64,000 bases of DNA from Leptospira sp. (GTDB lineage: Bacteria; Spirochaetota; Leptospiria; Leptospirales; Leptospiraceae): positions 97,299 to 161,298 of the forward strand of contig JAPZTS010000016.1 in the NCBI GenBank assembly GCA_027533185.1. Direction: 5' to 3'. The translations under genes were made by a program, and so were the position numbers. This document shows positions 24,396 through 34,820 of the stretch, in pieces; the first letter of the stretch is position 1; each line of letters starts with the position of its first letter. The notes under the pieces were generated by a model, which ran no database searches, was not told the origin of the DNA, and saw only the letters and a program-made list of their open reading frames with translations.

Positions 24396-26141
24396 ATGCC
24401 AACAAAAGTTCTTACATTAAGTTTGATTTCAGATATAACAAGTAGGATCAATTCTACTGAGGATCTGGAAACCCTACTCAGCGAGATCATGGGGATTACT
24501 AGGGATGTATTACAAACGGAAGGATCCTCCCTACTCCTGTATGATAAAGAACTTGATGCCTTGGTCTTTAACACCACAAGCGGCCTTAAGGAGGAATCTT
24601 TAGCTCACCTAACAGTTCCTAGAGGGAAAGGAATTGCCGGAATGGTTCTCGAAACTCTCCAAACCGAAATTGTCAATGATGCTGCAAACGATTCTAGAGT
24701 CTTTAAAGCCATAGATCAAAAGGTTGGATATGTTACTCGAAACCTAATTTGTGTGCCAATGATCACTCAAGGTGAGGTCTTAGGAGTTCTGGAAGCGGTG
24801 AACTCAATGGACGGCAGAGATTTTAATGATAAGGATATTAAAATTCTAAAATATCTTTCTAATTTAGCTGGCATTGCTGTTCGGAATCGACTTCTCATCG
24901 ATAATTTAAATTTAAGAGCCAATGAATTAAACTGTCTCTATCAAATTTCTCAAGCACTCGCCAATATCCAAAACTCAGAAGAATTTATGGATCTGGCAGT
25001 TAAAACGATCTCAGAAGTTTTGCAAGTAGATCGTGTTTCACTCAATTTTGAGCGAATTGAAAAAAAAGGATTACCCAGAGCAAAATCGAAAGGATTTTCT
25101 GATCAGTTGTTAGATGATGATGTGCAGAGTATTCTTTTTGCTGATAAAGCAGATTGGATGTACAAAGGCTTTAAAATCATTTCCTCTAACTCTCCGCAAG
25201 GTCTCCTACTCACGCAAAAGAATCTTTTCCAACACAGTATGATCTTGCTTCCAATTCTGAAAAATAAAGTTTGGCTCGGATCGCTATGTGTCTCAGATAA
25301 AACAACTAGAACTAGATTTGATGAGATGGATATCAAAATCCTTCGAACACTCTCTAACCAAGTTGGAGAAGCTTATACAGCTCTACAAGTAAAGATCCAA
25401 AGCGAAAGACTCAAAAATATCGATCGGGATATGCAAGTTGCCGCGATGATCCAAAAACACTCGTTACCTGTAATACCTAAGCAGTATTCTTTACTCGAGT
25501 TCGATACATACTACCAAGCGTCCCGGGAAATTGGCGGAGACTTTTATGACATGGTCGTTCACGGTAAAGATGAAGTTTCTGTAATCATAGCCGATGTTTC
25601 TGGCAAAGGAACACCAGCTGCTCTATTCATGGAACTTTCCAAGACAGTTTTGCAACAAGAAGTAGGCAAGACTACTTCAACCAAGGAAGCTTTAACGCGT
25701 GCAAACGAAACGATTCTTGATAAATCTGGTTTTTTAATGTTTGTGACAGCTATGCTTGTTCGAATCAATATGTCGAAGAAGGAACTTACTTTCTCTTCCG
25801 CCGGTCACAATATGCAATTTCTTTACCGAAAAAAATTGCACAAAATTGAACATCTTTCTGGCAAAGGCCAGCCAATGGGGATTTCAAAAGCTGAATTCTC
25901 TGAACACACTGTAACATATGATCCTGGAGATGTGATAGTTTTATATACTGATGGTGTAACAGAAGCGATGAATACGAGGGAAGAACTTTTTGGTGATGAT
26001 CGATTTGAAGCGGCAGTTCTTTCGCATATTGCGGAACCGCCAGAAGCAATTCGAACATCCATACTTCAAAAAGTAACCGAATTTATTGGAGATGCTGAGC
26101 CACATGATGACATTTCCTTATTTATCATTCGTCTAAATTGA
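24396..26141 (+). CDS. GAF-domain SpoIIE-type serine phosphatase (RsbU-like)
   Basis: A 581-residue cytosolic protein with two GAF domains (about 15-165 and 185-330) and a PP2C-type phosphatase (about 365-580). The phosphatase has REIGGDFYD, IADVSGKG, FSSAGHN, LYTDGVTEA and a terminal PHDDIS motif, so the metal-binding acids are present. It probably dephosphorylates an anti-sigma-factor antagonist in response to a ligand of the GAF domains. AGGA precedes the ATG by 8 bases. A coiled-coil gene follows after 12 bases and may work with it. Confidence 0.9.
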   Translation: MPTKVLTLSLISDITSRINSTEDLETLLSEIMGITRDVLQTEGSSLLLYDKELDALVFNTTSGLKEESLAHLTVPRGKGIAGMVLETLQTEIVNDAANDSRVFKAIDQKVGYVTRNLICVPMITQGEVLGVLEAVNSMDGRDFNDKDIKILKYLSNLAGIAVRNRLLIDNLNLRANELNCLYQISQALANIQNSEEFMDLAVKTISEVLQVDRVSLNFERIEKKGLPRAKSKGFSDQLLDDDVQSILFADKADWMYKGFKIISSNSPQGLLLTQKNLFQHSMILLPILKNKVWLGSLCVSDKTTRTRFDEMDIKILRTLSNQVGEAYTALQVKIQSERLKNIDRDMQVAAMIQKHSLPVIPKQYSLLEFDTYYQASREIGGDFYDMVVHGKDEVSVIIADVSGKGTPAALFMELSKTVLQQEVGKTTSTKEALTRANETILDKSGFLMFVTAMLVRINMSKKELTFSSAGHNMQFLYRKKLHKIEHLSGKGQPMGISKAEFSEHTVTYDPGDVIVLYTDGVTEAMNTREELFGDDRFEAAVLSHIAEPPEAIRTSILQKVTEFIGDAEPHDDISLFIIRLN

Positions 26142-26153
26142 TGAGGGTTATTT

Positions 26154-26744
26154 ATGCGAAGATTTTTATATTCGATTGCAGTTACCTTACAACTTGATAA
26201 ATTCCAAAAGGCAATGATCGATGCAGTTGTAGATACACGCGTAAAGAATGCGTTATTGGCTTCTGATAAGCTTAGAAAAGAGCAGGACAAACTCCGAGAG
26301 AAAGAATTCAAGAAAAAAATAGAAGACCTCGAAAAATCACATACCGCGAGTTTTGAACATTACAAACTAGAAACAGAAAATTTAATCCATACCTTCAAAA
26401 ATCAAATACTTCTAGAAAAACGCGAAGTTTTCAAAGAACGTCAGATTGTAAAAGAAATGCAAAGACAGGCAATGATCCGAGATAATCGTTTCCAACATTA
26501 TATCTTGCGCTTTAAAGAAATTCTATTTGTGAATAAAAAAGTTGTCGAATCAATTCAAAACTTGGTAAAAGTAGAATCAAGCATCGAAGATCTGTTATAT
26601 GAGATCGATAACTATGATGAATCCAAATTTATAAAAAAACCTGAAGTCATCATAGATGGCGAATTTTTAGAGGAGTTGAATCAAAAAGAAGAAGAGATTC
26701 GAGACAATATTCTGAAGTTTCAAAAAAGAGTCGAAAACAGATAG
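26154..26744 (+). CDS. Coiled-coil protein of unknown function
   Basis: A 196-residue protein dominated by charged heptad-like helix (about 30-150), with no domain I recognise. A short, fairly hydrophobic N-terminus (RRFLYSIAVTLQL) is not a convincing signal peptide or membrane anchor. GAGGG lies upstream of the ATG. It is the last gene of the argB-phosphatase run, 12 bases after the phosphatase, so a role beside the phosphatase is possible but unsupported beyond position. Confidence 0.75.
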   Translation: MRRFLYSIAVTLQLDKFQKAMIDAVVDTRVKNALLASDKLRKEQDKLREKEFKKKIEDLEKSHTASFEHYKLETENLIHTFKNQILLEKREVFKERQIVKEMQRQAMIRDNRFQHYILRFKEILFVNKKVVESIQNLVKVESSIEDLLYEIDNYDESKFIKKPEVIIDGEFLEELNQKEEEIRDNILKFQKRVENR

Positions 26745-26824
26745 AATATCGTTAAAGCCCTGTAAATCCATCTAAGATTTCTTGATAGTCAACATTTGGA
26801 TATTTGTTTGCGCCTCTTCCGAAA

Positions 26825-28129
26825 TTATTTCGCCTTCATCGAATTTGGCTGACCTGTCGAGGAAAGTAGAGCCCGCCACAGCGTACTCTTTTCTGGTCGA
26901 AGTACTTTTCGTTCGGCAATAGCTAGTGAAATAGGCATAACCGTAAATACATTATTCCAAATCCCTACTACACAACCAGTCCGCCCAGAAAATGCCGCAT
27001 GTACTGCGTTTTGCGCAAGAAAGCCACAGAACACAGAGTCCTCCGCATTGGCAGGCACAGATCTTATGATATAACTCGGGTCAATATATTTCAAGTTGAC
27101 TGGTAGAGCCTCTTTATTAAAAAAATCGGTGATCTGGTCCTTTATGAAAATTCCAATATCAGCCAATTTTTTGTTACCTGATTTGTCCTTTTCTCCTTTG
27201 TCCTCAAAATATTTCTGTCCGGCACCTTCTGCAACAATTATGACCGCATGACCTCTTCTTTGGATTCGATCTTTTAAAATCGATAGAAACCCACCCTCAC
27301 CTTCCAAATCAAAATCGGACTCAGGTATCAGCACAAAGTTTACATTCTTAGAAGCAAGTGCCGCATTTACAGCGATAAAACCAGAATGTCTTCCCATCAG
27401 TTTCACAAGTCCGATACCACGAGGGGCACCTTTCGCTTCCTCATGTGCACAATTAACAGCTTCTACCGCCTTACTAAAAGCAGTCGAAAAACCAAATGTT
27501 TTTTGAACATAGTTTATATCATTATCGATAGTTTTAGGAATCCCAACAATCGCAATATCTTCCTTCCTTTTCCGCACTTCTTCCTGGATGGCCTGAGCAC
27601 CGCGAAGGGTTCCATCACCACCGATACAGAACAACATCTTAACTCCATACAAAAACAATGTGTCTACCATATCAGAGACTGTTTGATTTCCACGTGAGGA
27701 ACCAAGTATGGAACCACCGAAATTCATAATATGCGCAACTTTATCTGGAGTAAGTTCGATAGGTCGGTGCCCCGATTTTTTTACGAGACCTTCGTATCCA
27801 AAAGGAAAACCGAGAATTCGAGGAACTTTGTATCGATAGTGTAACTCCATCACCAAAGCGCGAATCACATCATTGATTCCTGGGCATAGTCCTCCACAGG
27901 TTACAATGCCCGCCGTTACTTCTTCCGGCTTGAAATAGATCTTTTCCCTTGGGCCCGCCTGCTCAAAGAATACAGGGTTATTTTTCACAGTATCAATGGC
28001 ATCTTTTGGTCCAGAAAAAATAGTCTGGAATAAGACAACCGAATCATCGTCAGTCCAATAATCATAACCAGCTGGATTTTGGTAGGTACAAGGACCAAAT
28101 CGTTCTACTTTCGTGTCTTTTTCGTTCAT
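26825..28129 (-). CDS. 6-phosphofructokinase, ATP-type of the spirochaete/plant/trypanosome branch
   Basis: A 434-residue glycolytic enzyme. [52 protein letters not shown] and PESDF are present in order. The Gly in GGDG is typical of ATP users, whereas Lys in PKTIDND is the residue seen in pyrophosphate enzymes. The same Gly/Lys pair occurs in plant and trypanosome ATP-dependent enzymes, so ATP use is the better guess. It ends TGQPNSMK. It stands alone between convergent and divergent neighbours. Confidence 0.9.
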   Translation of the reverse strand: MNEKDTKVERFGPCTYQNPAGYDYWTDDDSVVLFQTIFSGPKDAIDTVKNNPVFFEQAGPREKIYFKPEEVTAGIVTCGGLCPGINDVIRALVMELHYRYKVPRILGFPFGYEGLVKKSGHRPIELTPDKVAHIMNFGGSILGSSRGNQTVSDMVDTLFLYGVKMLFCIGGDGTLRGAQAIQEEVRKRKEDIAIVGIPKTIDNDINYVQKTFGFSTAFSKAVEAVNCAHEEAKGAPRGIGLVKLMGRHSGFIAVNAALASKNVNFVLIPESDFDLEGEGGFLSILKDRIQRRGHAVIIVAEGAGQKYFEDKGEKDKSGNKKLADIGIFIKDQITDFFNKEALPVNLKYIDPSYIIRSVPANAEDSVFCGFLAQNAVHAAFSGRTGCVVGIWNNVFTVMPISLAIAERKVLRPEKSTLWRALLSSTGQPNSMKAK

Positions 28130-28213
28130 CTGCCCTCTTTATAACAAAAAAAAACCCGATGAAAAGCAAATTTCATTGTCAATTTAGGGAAAAATCGGTT
28201 AGAGTTCTAACGA

Positions 28214-29032
28214 ATGTTCGGAAGACAGCTCATTACCGCCCTCATCTTTGTTTCGACGAGTGCCGCAATTGTAGCACAAGGGCTTCCTTTTTTCTCGAGT
28301 TATTATTTTACTGACCCCAAGACATCCCTTTTCCAAGTTGATAGTTCGTATAATGGAAGTTTGGCGATTTCAGTACCGTTTCGATTCCCTGCGGAATTGG
28401 AACTTGGGAATTTTAAATCCAAAGCGGGAGCTTCCTCAGATCCGATTTCTGGTATACAAATATTTTCGACGGTTGTTCCCTTTGTTAGCCAACACCCTTT
28501 CCGCAATGTCGAAGGTAAATTTGACATTCAGACTCGTAGAGAAAATTCTACGATTTTAAACTACCAACCAAATGTTGCCTATGTTTTTTATAGGAAAGGT
28601 TTTACCTTTGACCTAGGTCTTAACTTTGGAATGTCTCTAAACCAGGGAGCCCTTGGCTATGTGGATATCGCAGAGTCTACTTTACGGATTAAGTATCGTT
28701 TGAATCGTAACCTTTTTTCATTTATACGCAATTCAAGATTTGAATTATTTTTGCAACTTTCTGAATTACATCGTTTTGATTCAAATGATACCATGAATCG
28801 GTTTAATACTGCTCTGAAAGTGCAAGAGCCATCTCGAACAAACTTTATTGGTCGCCAAGTGTATGTTAGCCCAGGAATTAGTTTTTCGAATAGCAACCTA
28901 ACGATTGAGGGAATGGTACGTGTTCCGCTTAATGCCCGTGAAGCAAATCGTACTCTCGACGAACTTTGGACTCCTGAAATCCAGGGGAACCTAGGTTTAA
29001 AATACCTAATTCCAGTTAACCCATCTAAGTAA
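28214..29032 (+). CDS. Exported hypothetical protein, possible beta-barrel
   Basis: A 272-residue protein with an N-terminal signal peptide (hydrophobic about 5-20, probable cleavage after VAQ). The rest has many alternating, aromatic-rich strands (YVFYRKGFTFDLGLNFGMS, LRIKYRLNRNLFSF), which suggests an outer-membrane or periplasmic beta-rich protein. I recognise no family. No strong ribosome site is seen before the ATG. The 3' end overlaps the convergent 100-residue gene by 8 bases. Confidence 0.7.
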   Translation: MFGRQLITALIFVSTSAAIVAQGLPFFSSYYFTDPKTSLFQVDSSYNGSLAISVPFRFPAELELGNFKSKAGASSDPISGIQIFSTVVPFVSQHPFRNVEGKFDIQTRRENSTILNYQPNVAYVFYRKGFTFDLGLNFGMSLNQGALGYVDIAESTLRIKYRLNRNLFSFIRNSRFELFLQLSELHRFDSNDTMNRFNTALKVQEPSRTNFIGRQVYVSPGISFSNSNLTIEGMVRVPLNAREANRTLDELWTPEIQGNLGLKYLIPVNPSK

Positions 29033-29327
29033 GATTTTTTTTGCGATCCCAGGAAAGTTTTACATCCATTTTTGATATTTGTTCTTTTTTTCTGGAAATG
29101 CGAAATTGGTTCATTGCTGATGAATCTTTATCAAACCAAATAAACAAAGTCTCAGCTGTTGGGCAACTTGCCTCTCCGCAAGTAAGCTCCTGGATTTTAA
29201 CTTCCACATTCTCAGGAATATTCGTATATTCCAATAACCATTTACTTAGATTCGGATGGAAAGAAAATCCTTTAGACAATTGTCCTTTGGTAGATTCTTT
29301 CCAGCCGTGATTATGGAAATCTTCCAT
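29025..29327 (-). CDS. Small conserved-looking protein with CxxxxCPxxET motif, downstream of metH
   Basis: A 100-residue protein whose ATG directly abuts the metH stop, so it is almost certainly co-transcribed and coupled. A LTCGEASCPTAETLFIWF segment at about 48-65 places two cysteines five apart, followed by Pro-x-x-Glu-Thr, a pattern I associate with small uncharacterised proteins but cannot name. There is no signal peptide or membrane helix. A role in methionine or cobalamin chemistry is suggested by position only. Confidence 0.65.
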   Translation of the reverse strand: MEDFHNHGWKESTKGQLSKGFSFHPNLSKWLLEYTNIPENVEVKIQELTCGEASCPTAETLFIWFDKDSSAMNQFRISRKKEQISKMDVKLSWDRKKNLT

Positions 29328-32300
29328 TTAAACTGTCACGGGCCTTCGGGAAGGATCATAGTTTAGATAGGGGGCAAGCCATCTTTCGATTTCAGAGATT
29401 TCCATCTGTTTTGCTTTCGCATAACTTGTGATTTGATCTTCCCCTATTTTTCCTATCGCAAAATACTTTGCCTCCGGATGAGAGAAGTAATAACCGCTCA
29501 CACTACTTGCTGGCCACATCGCACAAGATTCTGTGAGTTTGATCCCTGTATTCTTTTCAACGTCTAACAAAGACCAAATTTTTCTTTTTTCTGTGTGGTC
29601 AGGACATGCAGGATATCCAGGAGCGGGACGAATCCCTCGATACTTTTCTCGGATTAAATCTTCTTTTGAGAGATTCTCTTCTTTTCCGAAACCCCATTCT
29701 CTTCGGATTTCGGAATGCATAAACTCAGCAAACGCTTCTGCAAATCGATCTGCCAAAGCTTTGACGAGTATTGCTGTGTAGTCATCATGTTTATCTTCAT
29801 ACGTTTTTGCGAGTTCCTCAATTCCAAACCCTGTAGTAACAGCAAAAAAACCAAGATAATCAGTGGTATTTGTTTCTTCCGGAGCAATAAAATCAGCTAA
29901 ACTAAAGTTTGGCTGACCAACAAGTTTCGTTGTTTGCTGTCGGAGCATAGGAAATACACCCAAAGATTTTTGTTTGGATTCTGAATCAAAGACTTCAACC
30001 TCTTCGCCATGGGAAACTGCCGGAAACATTCCTACAACTGCCTTCGGTTTGAGATTCGGGTTTTTTACCATTTGTGCGAGAATCTTCTGAGCATCATTAT
30101 AAAGGCTTGTCGCTTCTTTTCCAATAATCGGATCTTCCAAGATCTGCGGGAATCTCCCTTTGAGTTCCCATGCAAGAAAAAATGGTGACCAGTCAATAAA
30201 AGGAACCAACGTAGAAAGGCTGATATGTTCGATTACTTTTATTCCCGTGAAACTTGGTTTAGGTGGAGTATACTCGGACCATTCAATTTTAGTTTTGTTT
30301 TGTATAGCTTCTGGTAAACTTAAGAGATTCCGTTCGCTTTCCCTTGCGTAAAAATCCTCACGAATCTTTTTTTGGTCCTTACGCAAACTTTCTATAAAAA
30401 CATCTCTTTCTTGCGGGTTCAAAACACCATTCATCACGTTCACAACGCGAGATGCATCCAAAACATGAATCACGGGCCCCGAATATTCTTCCGAAATCTT
30501 TACTGCTGTATGTGCTGGCGATGTAGTTGCGCCACCAATTAATAAAGGGATTTTAAAGCCATTCCGTTCCATTTCTTTGGCTACATAAACCATTTCATCC
30601 AAAGACGGTGTTATGAGACCGGACAAACCAATGGCCTGGACATTTTCTTTTTTAGCTGTTTCCAAAATTTTGTCACAAGGAACCATTACTCCAAGATCAA
30701 TCACTTCATAGTTGTTGCATGCCAGCACAACTCCAACAATATTTTTGCCTATGTCATGGACATCTCCTTTGACAGTGGCGATCAAAAACTTAGCTTGTTT
30801 TGATTCATCTTTATTGTTTCTTTTCTCTTCTTCCATAAATGGAAGCAAGTAAGCAACAGCCTTCTTCATTACCCTTGCACTTTTAACCACTTGAGGAAGA
30901 AACATCTTTCCTGCGCCAAAGAGCTCTCCAACTACCTTCATACCATTCATTAAAGGCCCTTCGATCACTTCCAATGGTTTGGGTAAGTTTGCACGTGCCT
31001 CTTCCGTATCCTGGATTACGAATTCATCTATCCCTTTTACAAGTGCGTGAGTCAGTCGCTCTTCAAAACTGCCGGATCTCCATACATCATCTTTCTTTTG
31101 AATTTTTGCCTCTCCAGTAAAACTAGCGGCTGCATCTATCAGGCGTTCTGTGGCATCGGGACGTCGGTTTAGAAGTACATCTTCTACGAGCTCCAATAAA
31201 TCTTTCGGAATCTCTTCGTAAACTTCCAACATCCCTGCATTTACAATAGCCATATCCATTCCAGCTTGAATTGCATGGTAGAGAAAGGCGGAGTGCATGG
31301 CTTCCCTTACCGGGTTATTCCCTCGAAAGGAAAAAGAAATATTACTGAGTCCCCCGCTGATCTTCGCGCCCGGACAAAGTTTTTTTATCTCCCTGGTTGC
31401 TTCAATAAAATCAACCGCGTAATTGTTGTGCTCTTCGATTCCCGTTCCAACAGTCAGAATATTCGGATCAAAGACAATATCGTATGGGTCAAAGTCCAAC
31501 TTGGATACGAGGAGATCGTAGGCTCGTTTACAAATCCGAACCTTATCTTCTTTTGTCGCAGCTTGACCTTTTTCATCAAAAGCCATAACAATTACTGCCG
31601 CTCCAAATCGCTGTACAGTCTTTGCATGATGCAAAAAGGTTTCTTCTCCTTCTTTTAGGGAAATCGAATTTACGATTGGTTTCCCTTGGATACACTTTAG
31701 TCCTGCTTTCAAAACTGACCATTTAGAAGAATCGACCATAAAAGGGACCTTTGCAATATCTGGTTCACCCGCAATCAAATTTAAAAACTTAATCATTGAT
31801 GACTCACCATCTAACAGAGCTTCATCAAAATTTATATCAATTATATTTGCGCCAGCCTGCACTTGCTGGAGTGCAACTTGCACGGCCTCTTCAAAATTTC
31901 CATCCAAAATCAACTTTTTAAATTTAGGAGAACCAGTTACGTTATTTCGTTCTCCCACATTTATAAAACCTTGGTCTTTGGTTAATTTTAATGGCTCTAA
32001 ACCTGCATAGGAAGATACCTTTGGTTTCTCGATGAGAGGACGAGGCTTAATGCCAGAGACTGATTCTTTTGCGTTCTGGATATGGTCTGGGGTCGTGCCA
32101 CAACAACCACCTACAATATTCAAAAAACCTGCTTCCGCAAAATTTTTCATCCAAGCACCGAATTCGTTCGGTGTTTGATCATAGCCTCCGAATGCGTTAG
32201 GGAGTCCAGCATTCGGATAACAGGAAACATAACAATCAGCTACTTTAGAAATCTCTTCGATATAGGGACGCATCTCACCTGCACCTAATGCACAGTTGAT

Positions 32301-33047
32301 GCCTACGGCTAAGGGTTTTGCATGTTTGATTGAAATGTAAAATGCCTCACCTGTTTGACCAGATAGCGTTCTACCCGATGCATCGGTAATCGTTACAGAA
32401 AGAATTACCGGAATGCGAATCTTTCTCTCTTCGAAAACCTTCTCTATTGCAAAAATACAGGCTTTTAAATTAAGTGTGTCAATATTCGTTTCGGGAAGTA
32501 GAAGATCAACCCCACCGTCCAAGAGTGCAGTCACTTGTTCATAAAAACAATCAACAAGCTCGTCAAATGTTACCGCACGAAAAGCAGGATTGTTCACATC
32601 TGGTGATAGGGATGCTGTTTTTACTGTGGGACCGATGGATCCCGCAATGAATAAATCCTTATCTCCATGTCTTTTTTTATATGCAGCTACTGCATTCTTG
32701 GCACACTGAACACTTGCTAAATTGAGTTCGCGAACAAAAGATTCCATTTTATAGTCAGCTTGTGAAACAAAGTTGGAACTAAATGTATTTGTTTCAATGA
32801 TATCAGAGCCAGCTTCTAAGTACTTTAAGTGAACATCTTCTATGATATCTGGTCTAGTTATAGACAAAACATCGTTATTTCCTTTTATGGAAAGTTCCCA
32901 ATCCAAAAATTTTGTCCCTCTAAAATCGGGTTCTTCCAATTTATGTCGCTGGATCATCGTACCCATAGCACCATCTAAGATTAATATTCTTTCGTTAAGC
33001 AGCTTTAAGAGTTTTTCAGAGGAAGGATTGGTGTAAAAAAATTTCAT
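29328..33047 (-). CDS. metH: Cobalamin-dependent methionine synthase
   Basis: Transfers a methyl group from methyltetrahydrofolate to homocysteine through cobalamin. A 1239-residue, full-length protein. Homocysteine domain starting ILDGAMGTM with zinc cysteines in the INCALGAG and [11 protein letters not shown] segments; folate domain ([11 protein letters not shown]); cobalamin domain with [11 protein letters not shown], where His is the lower ligand; and the SAM reactivation domain with [16 protein letters not shown] prefer ATG 33047 over TTG 33059; neither has a clear ribosome site. It lies downstream of ahcY and a ferredoxin gene in one strand run, separated from the latter by a strong stem-loop. 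Confidence 0.96.
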   Translation of the reverse strand: MKFFYTNPSSEKLLKLLNERILILDGAMGTMIQRHKLEEPDFRGTKFLDWELSIKGNNDVLSITRPDIIEDVHLKYLEAGSDIIETNTFSSNFVSQADYKMESFVRELNLASVQCAKNAVAAYKKRHGDKDLFIAGSIGPTVKTASLSPDVNNPAFRAVTFDELVDCFYEQVTALLDGGVDLLLPETNIDTLNLKACIFAIEKVFEERKIRIPVILSVTITDASGRTLSGQTGEAFYISIKHAKPLAVGINCALGAGEMRPYIEEISKVADCYVSCYPNAGLPNAFGGYDQTPNEFGAWMKNFAEAGFLNIVGGCCGTTPDHIQNAKESVSGIKPRPLIEKPKVSSYAGLEPLKLTKDQGFINVGERNNVTGSPKFKKLILDGNFEEAVQVALQQVQAGANIIDINFDEALLDGESSMIKFLNLIAGEPDIAKVPFMVDSSKWSVLKAGLKCIQGKPIVNSISLKEGEETFLHHAKTVQRFGAAVIVMAFDEKGQAATKEDKVRICKRAYDLLVSKLDFDPYDIVFDPNILTVGTGIEEHNNYAVDFIEATREIKKLCPGAKISGGLSNISFSFRGNNPVREAMHSAFLYHAIQAGMDMAIVNAGMLEVYEEIPKDLLELVEDVLLNRRPDATERLIDAAASFTGEAKIQKKDDVWRSGSFEERLTHALVKGIDEFVIQDTEEARANLPKPLEVIEGPLMNGMKVVGELFGAGKMFLPQVVKSARVMKKAVAYLLPFMEEEKRNNKDESKQAKFLIATVKGDVHDIGKNIVGVVLACNNYEVIDLGVMVPCDKILETAKKENVQAIGLSGLITPSLDEMVYVAKEMERNGFKIPLLIGGATTSPAHTAVKISEEYSGPVIHVLDASRVVNVMNGVLNPQERDVFIESLRKDQKKIREDFYARESERNLLSLPEAIQNKTKIEWSEYTPPKPSFTGIKVIEHISLSTLVPFIDWSPFFLAWELKGRFPQILEDPIIGKEATSLYNDAQKILAQMVKNPNLKPKAVVGMFPAVSHGEEVEVFDSESKQKSLGVFPMLRQQTTKLVGQPNFSLADFIAPEETNTTDYLGFFAVTTGFGIEELAKTYEDKHDDYTAILVKALADRFAEAFAEFMHSEIRREWGFGKEENLSKEDLIREKYRGIRPAPGYPACPDHTEKRKIWSLLDVEKNTGIKLTESCAMWPASSVSGYYFSHPEAKYFAIGKIGEDQITSYAKAKQMEISEIERWLAPYLNYDPSRRPVTV

Positions 33048-33104
33048 AAGGATATTCAACTATGGTATTTTTTGTATTTAAGAATAAAAACGAGATTAAA
33101 ATAA

Positions 33105-33149
33105 TTGCGGAAGGAGCTACAAAACAAAACCTGATCGCTCCTTCCGCAA
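33105..33149 (-). terminator. Strong stem-loop between ferredoxin and metH
   Basis: A perfect 13-bp stem (TTGCGGAAGGAGC with GCTCCTTCCGCAA) around a 19-base loop, 9 bases past the ferredoxin stop and about 57 bases before the metH start. On the transcribed strand it is followed by a mixed A/T stretch rather than a pure T run, so it may be a partial terminator or a processing/stability element. Confidence 0.55.
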
Positions 33150-33158
33150 AAAATTCTT

Positions 33159-33458
33159 TTACTTACTAGGATCGGAACATTTAGGCCCTTTTAAAGGGGG
33201 CTTGGTGTTAACAATCACCGGGAACTTATTTGCTTCGCTTGCGTTTAGAGCAATCGACGGCTTGTGCTTTTCCGGAACATCATAGTCTGGAAAAATCGCA
33301 TCGATTGGACACTCATACTGACAAGCATTGCAATCAATACAAGTGTCTGGGTCAATATACAGAGTGTCAGGTGCTTCGTGAAAAGCCTCCACAGGACAAA
33401 CTGCAGCACAACTTGTATACTTACAATCTACACAGATTTCAGTGACAACATAAGCCAT
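33159..33458 (-). CDS. fdxA: 7Fe-type ferredoxin (FdxA-like)
   Basis: A 99-residue electron carrier. The cysteine patterns CVDCKYTSCAAVCP and CIDCNACQYECP match the 3Fe-4S/4Fe-4S ferredoxin family, with an acidic, extended C-terminus. ATG 33458 has GGAG eight bases upstream; an in-frame ATG at 33470 has none. It lies between ahcY and metH in the same direction. Cobalamin-dependent MetH needs an occasional one-electron reduction, so this ferredoxin may feed MetH reactivation (inference from position). Confidence 0.88.
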   Translation of the reverse strand: MAYVVTEICVDCKYTSCAAVCPVEAFHEAPDTLYIDPDTCIDCNACQYECPIDAIFPDYDVPEKHKPSIALNASEANKFPVIVNTKPPLKGPKCSDPSK

Positions 33459-33473
33459 ATTTTTCTCCAAGAA

Positions 33474-33493
33474 CCCCTGCCAATCGACAGGGG
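33474..33493 (-). other. Short hairpin between ahcY and ferredoxin
   Basis: A 6-bp stem (CCCCTG with CAGGGG) and an 8-base loop, 7 bases after the ahcY stop. On the transcribed strand it is followed by TTCTTGG, not a T run, and then by the ferredoxin ribosome site. It may lower expression downstream or stabilise the ahcY end. Confidence 0.45.
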
Positions 33494-33500
33494 ATTTTTT

Positions 33501-34820
33501 TTAGTATCGGTAGTGGTCTGGTTTGTAAGGTCCATCAATTGGAACATTGATGTAATCCGCTTGTTTTTGGTTCAATTTCGTCAATCGAACACCAAGTTGT
33601 TCCAGGTGAAGAGCCGCAACTTTTTCATCCAAATGTTTAGGTAGTCTGTAGACACCAACCTCATACTTGGTTGTATACAACTCAATTTGAGCGAGCACTT
33701 GGTTTGTAAAGGAACTAGACATTACAAACGAAGGGTGACCAGTTGCACATCCAAGGTTCACAAGTCTACCTTCTGCAAGAACGATGATCGATCTTCCATT
33801 CGGGAAGGTATATTTATCAACCTGTGGTTTGATTTCTTTTTTCATAACACCTTTTTCAGAATTCAAACGAGACATTTGGATTTCTGTATCAAAGTGTCCA
33901 ATGTTACAAAGAATGGAACCATCCTTCATCATTTTCATATGTTCTAAAGTAATGATGTCGTCATTTCCTGTTGCAGTTACAACGATGTCTGCGTTTTCGA
34001 TGATGTCTTCTACTCGAAGAACTTGGTAACCTTCCATTACTGCTTGTAATGCGCAAATGGGGTCGATTTCAGTTACGATTACCCTTGCACCAAAATTGCG
34101 AAGCGAAGCTGCCGATCCTTTTCCAACATCTCCATATCCACAAACAAGCGCTACTTTACCAGCCAACATAACATCTGTAGCTCTTTTGATACCATCAGCA
34201 AGTGACTCACGGCAACCATAAAGGTTGTCAAATTTCGATTTTGTTACTGAATCGTTTACATTGATTGCAGGAATTTTAAGTTCACCTGCTCTTAGTTTTT
34301 TATGGAGTGCGATGACACCTGTAGTTGTTTCTTCAGAAACACCTTTAATATCTTTGAGAAAATGAGGGTATTTTTCATGCACATAATGAGTTAGATCGTG
34401 TCCATCATCTAAAATCATATTTGGTCCCAACTCATTATCAAAAAATAAGGTTTGTTCAATACACCACCAATATTCCTCTTCTGTTTCCCCTTTCCATGCA
34501 AACACTGGAATTCCAGCCTTAGCAATGGCAGCAGCAGCGTGGTCTTGTGTTGAGAAAATGTTACAAGAAGACCAACGAATTTCTGCACCAAGCTCCACCA
34601 ATGTCTCAATCAAAACTGCTGTTTGAATTGTCATGTGAAGTGATCCTGCGATTCTTGCACCTTTCAATGGTTTTGTGGAACCAAATTCTTTTCGAAGAGC
34701 CATAAGACCTGGCATTTCTTTTTCTGCCAAAATGATCTCTTCTCTTCCCCATTCTGCGAGAGAAATGTCTTTCACTTTAAAAGGCAGTCTATCCGATTTT
34801 GTAGTTGTTGCTTGGGACAT
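33501..34820 (-). CDS. ahcY: Adenosylhomocysteinase (SAH hydrolase)
   Basis: Splits S-adenosylhomocysteine into adenosine and homocysteine, clearing the product of methylation and feeding MetH. A 439-residue protein with [10 protein letters not shown], the NAD-binding [20 protein letters not shown] segment and the family's C-terminal end DHYRY. A strong ribosome site (GGAGGA, six bases before ATG) lies within the end of the ArsR-fusion gene, which this gene overlaps by 32 bases, so regulator and enzyme are co-transcribed. Confidence 0.96.
   Translation of the reverse strand: MSQATTTKSDRLPFKVKDISLAEWGREEIILAEKEMPGLMALRKEFGSTKPLKGARIAGSLHMTIQTAVLIETLVELGAEIRWSSCNIFSTQDHAAAAIAKAGIPVFAWKGETEEEYWWCIEQTLFFDNELGPNMILDDGHDLTHYVHEKYPHFLKDIKGVSEETTTGVIALHKKLRAGELKIPAINVNDSVTKSKFDNLYGCRESLADGIKRATDVMLAGKVALVCGYGDVGKGSAASLRNFGARVIVTEIDPICALQAVMEGYQVLRVEDIIENADIVVTATGNDDIITLEHMKMMKDGSILCNIGHFDTEIQMSRLNSEKGVMKKEIKPQVDKYTFPNGRSIIVLAEGRLVNLGCATGHPSFVMSSSFTNQVLAQIELYTTKYEVGVYRLPKHLDEKVAALHLEQLGVRLTKLNQKQADYINVPIDGPYKPDHYRY

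Noticed and set aside
23975..24577. Long antisense reading frame across argB and the next gene
   Set aside because: Ser/Ile/Val-rich shadow of well-identified genes on the other strand.
26755..26835. About 25 codons open in a shifted frame just after the phosphofructokinase stop, protein-like in composition
   Set aside because: The enzyme already ends at its usual TGQPNSMK segment, a stop codon separates the frames, and no start is present; more likely chance than a frameshift.
33048..33158. Possible SAM, SAH or cobalamin riboswitch before metH
   Set aside because: The gap is about 110 bases and mostly one simple stem-loop; none of the conserved core motifs of these riboswitches is visible.
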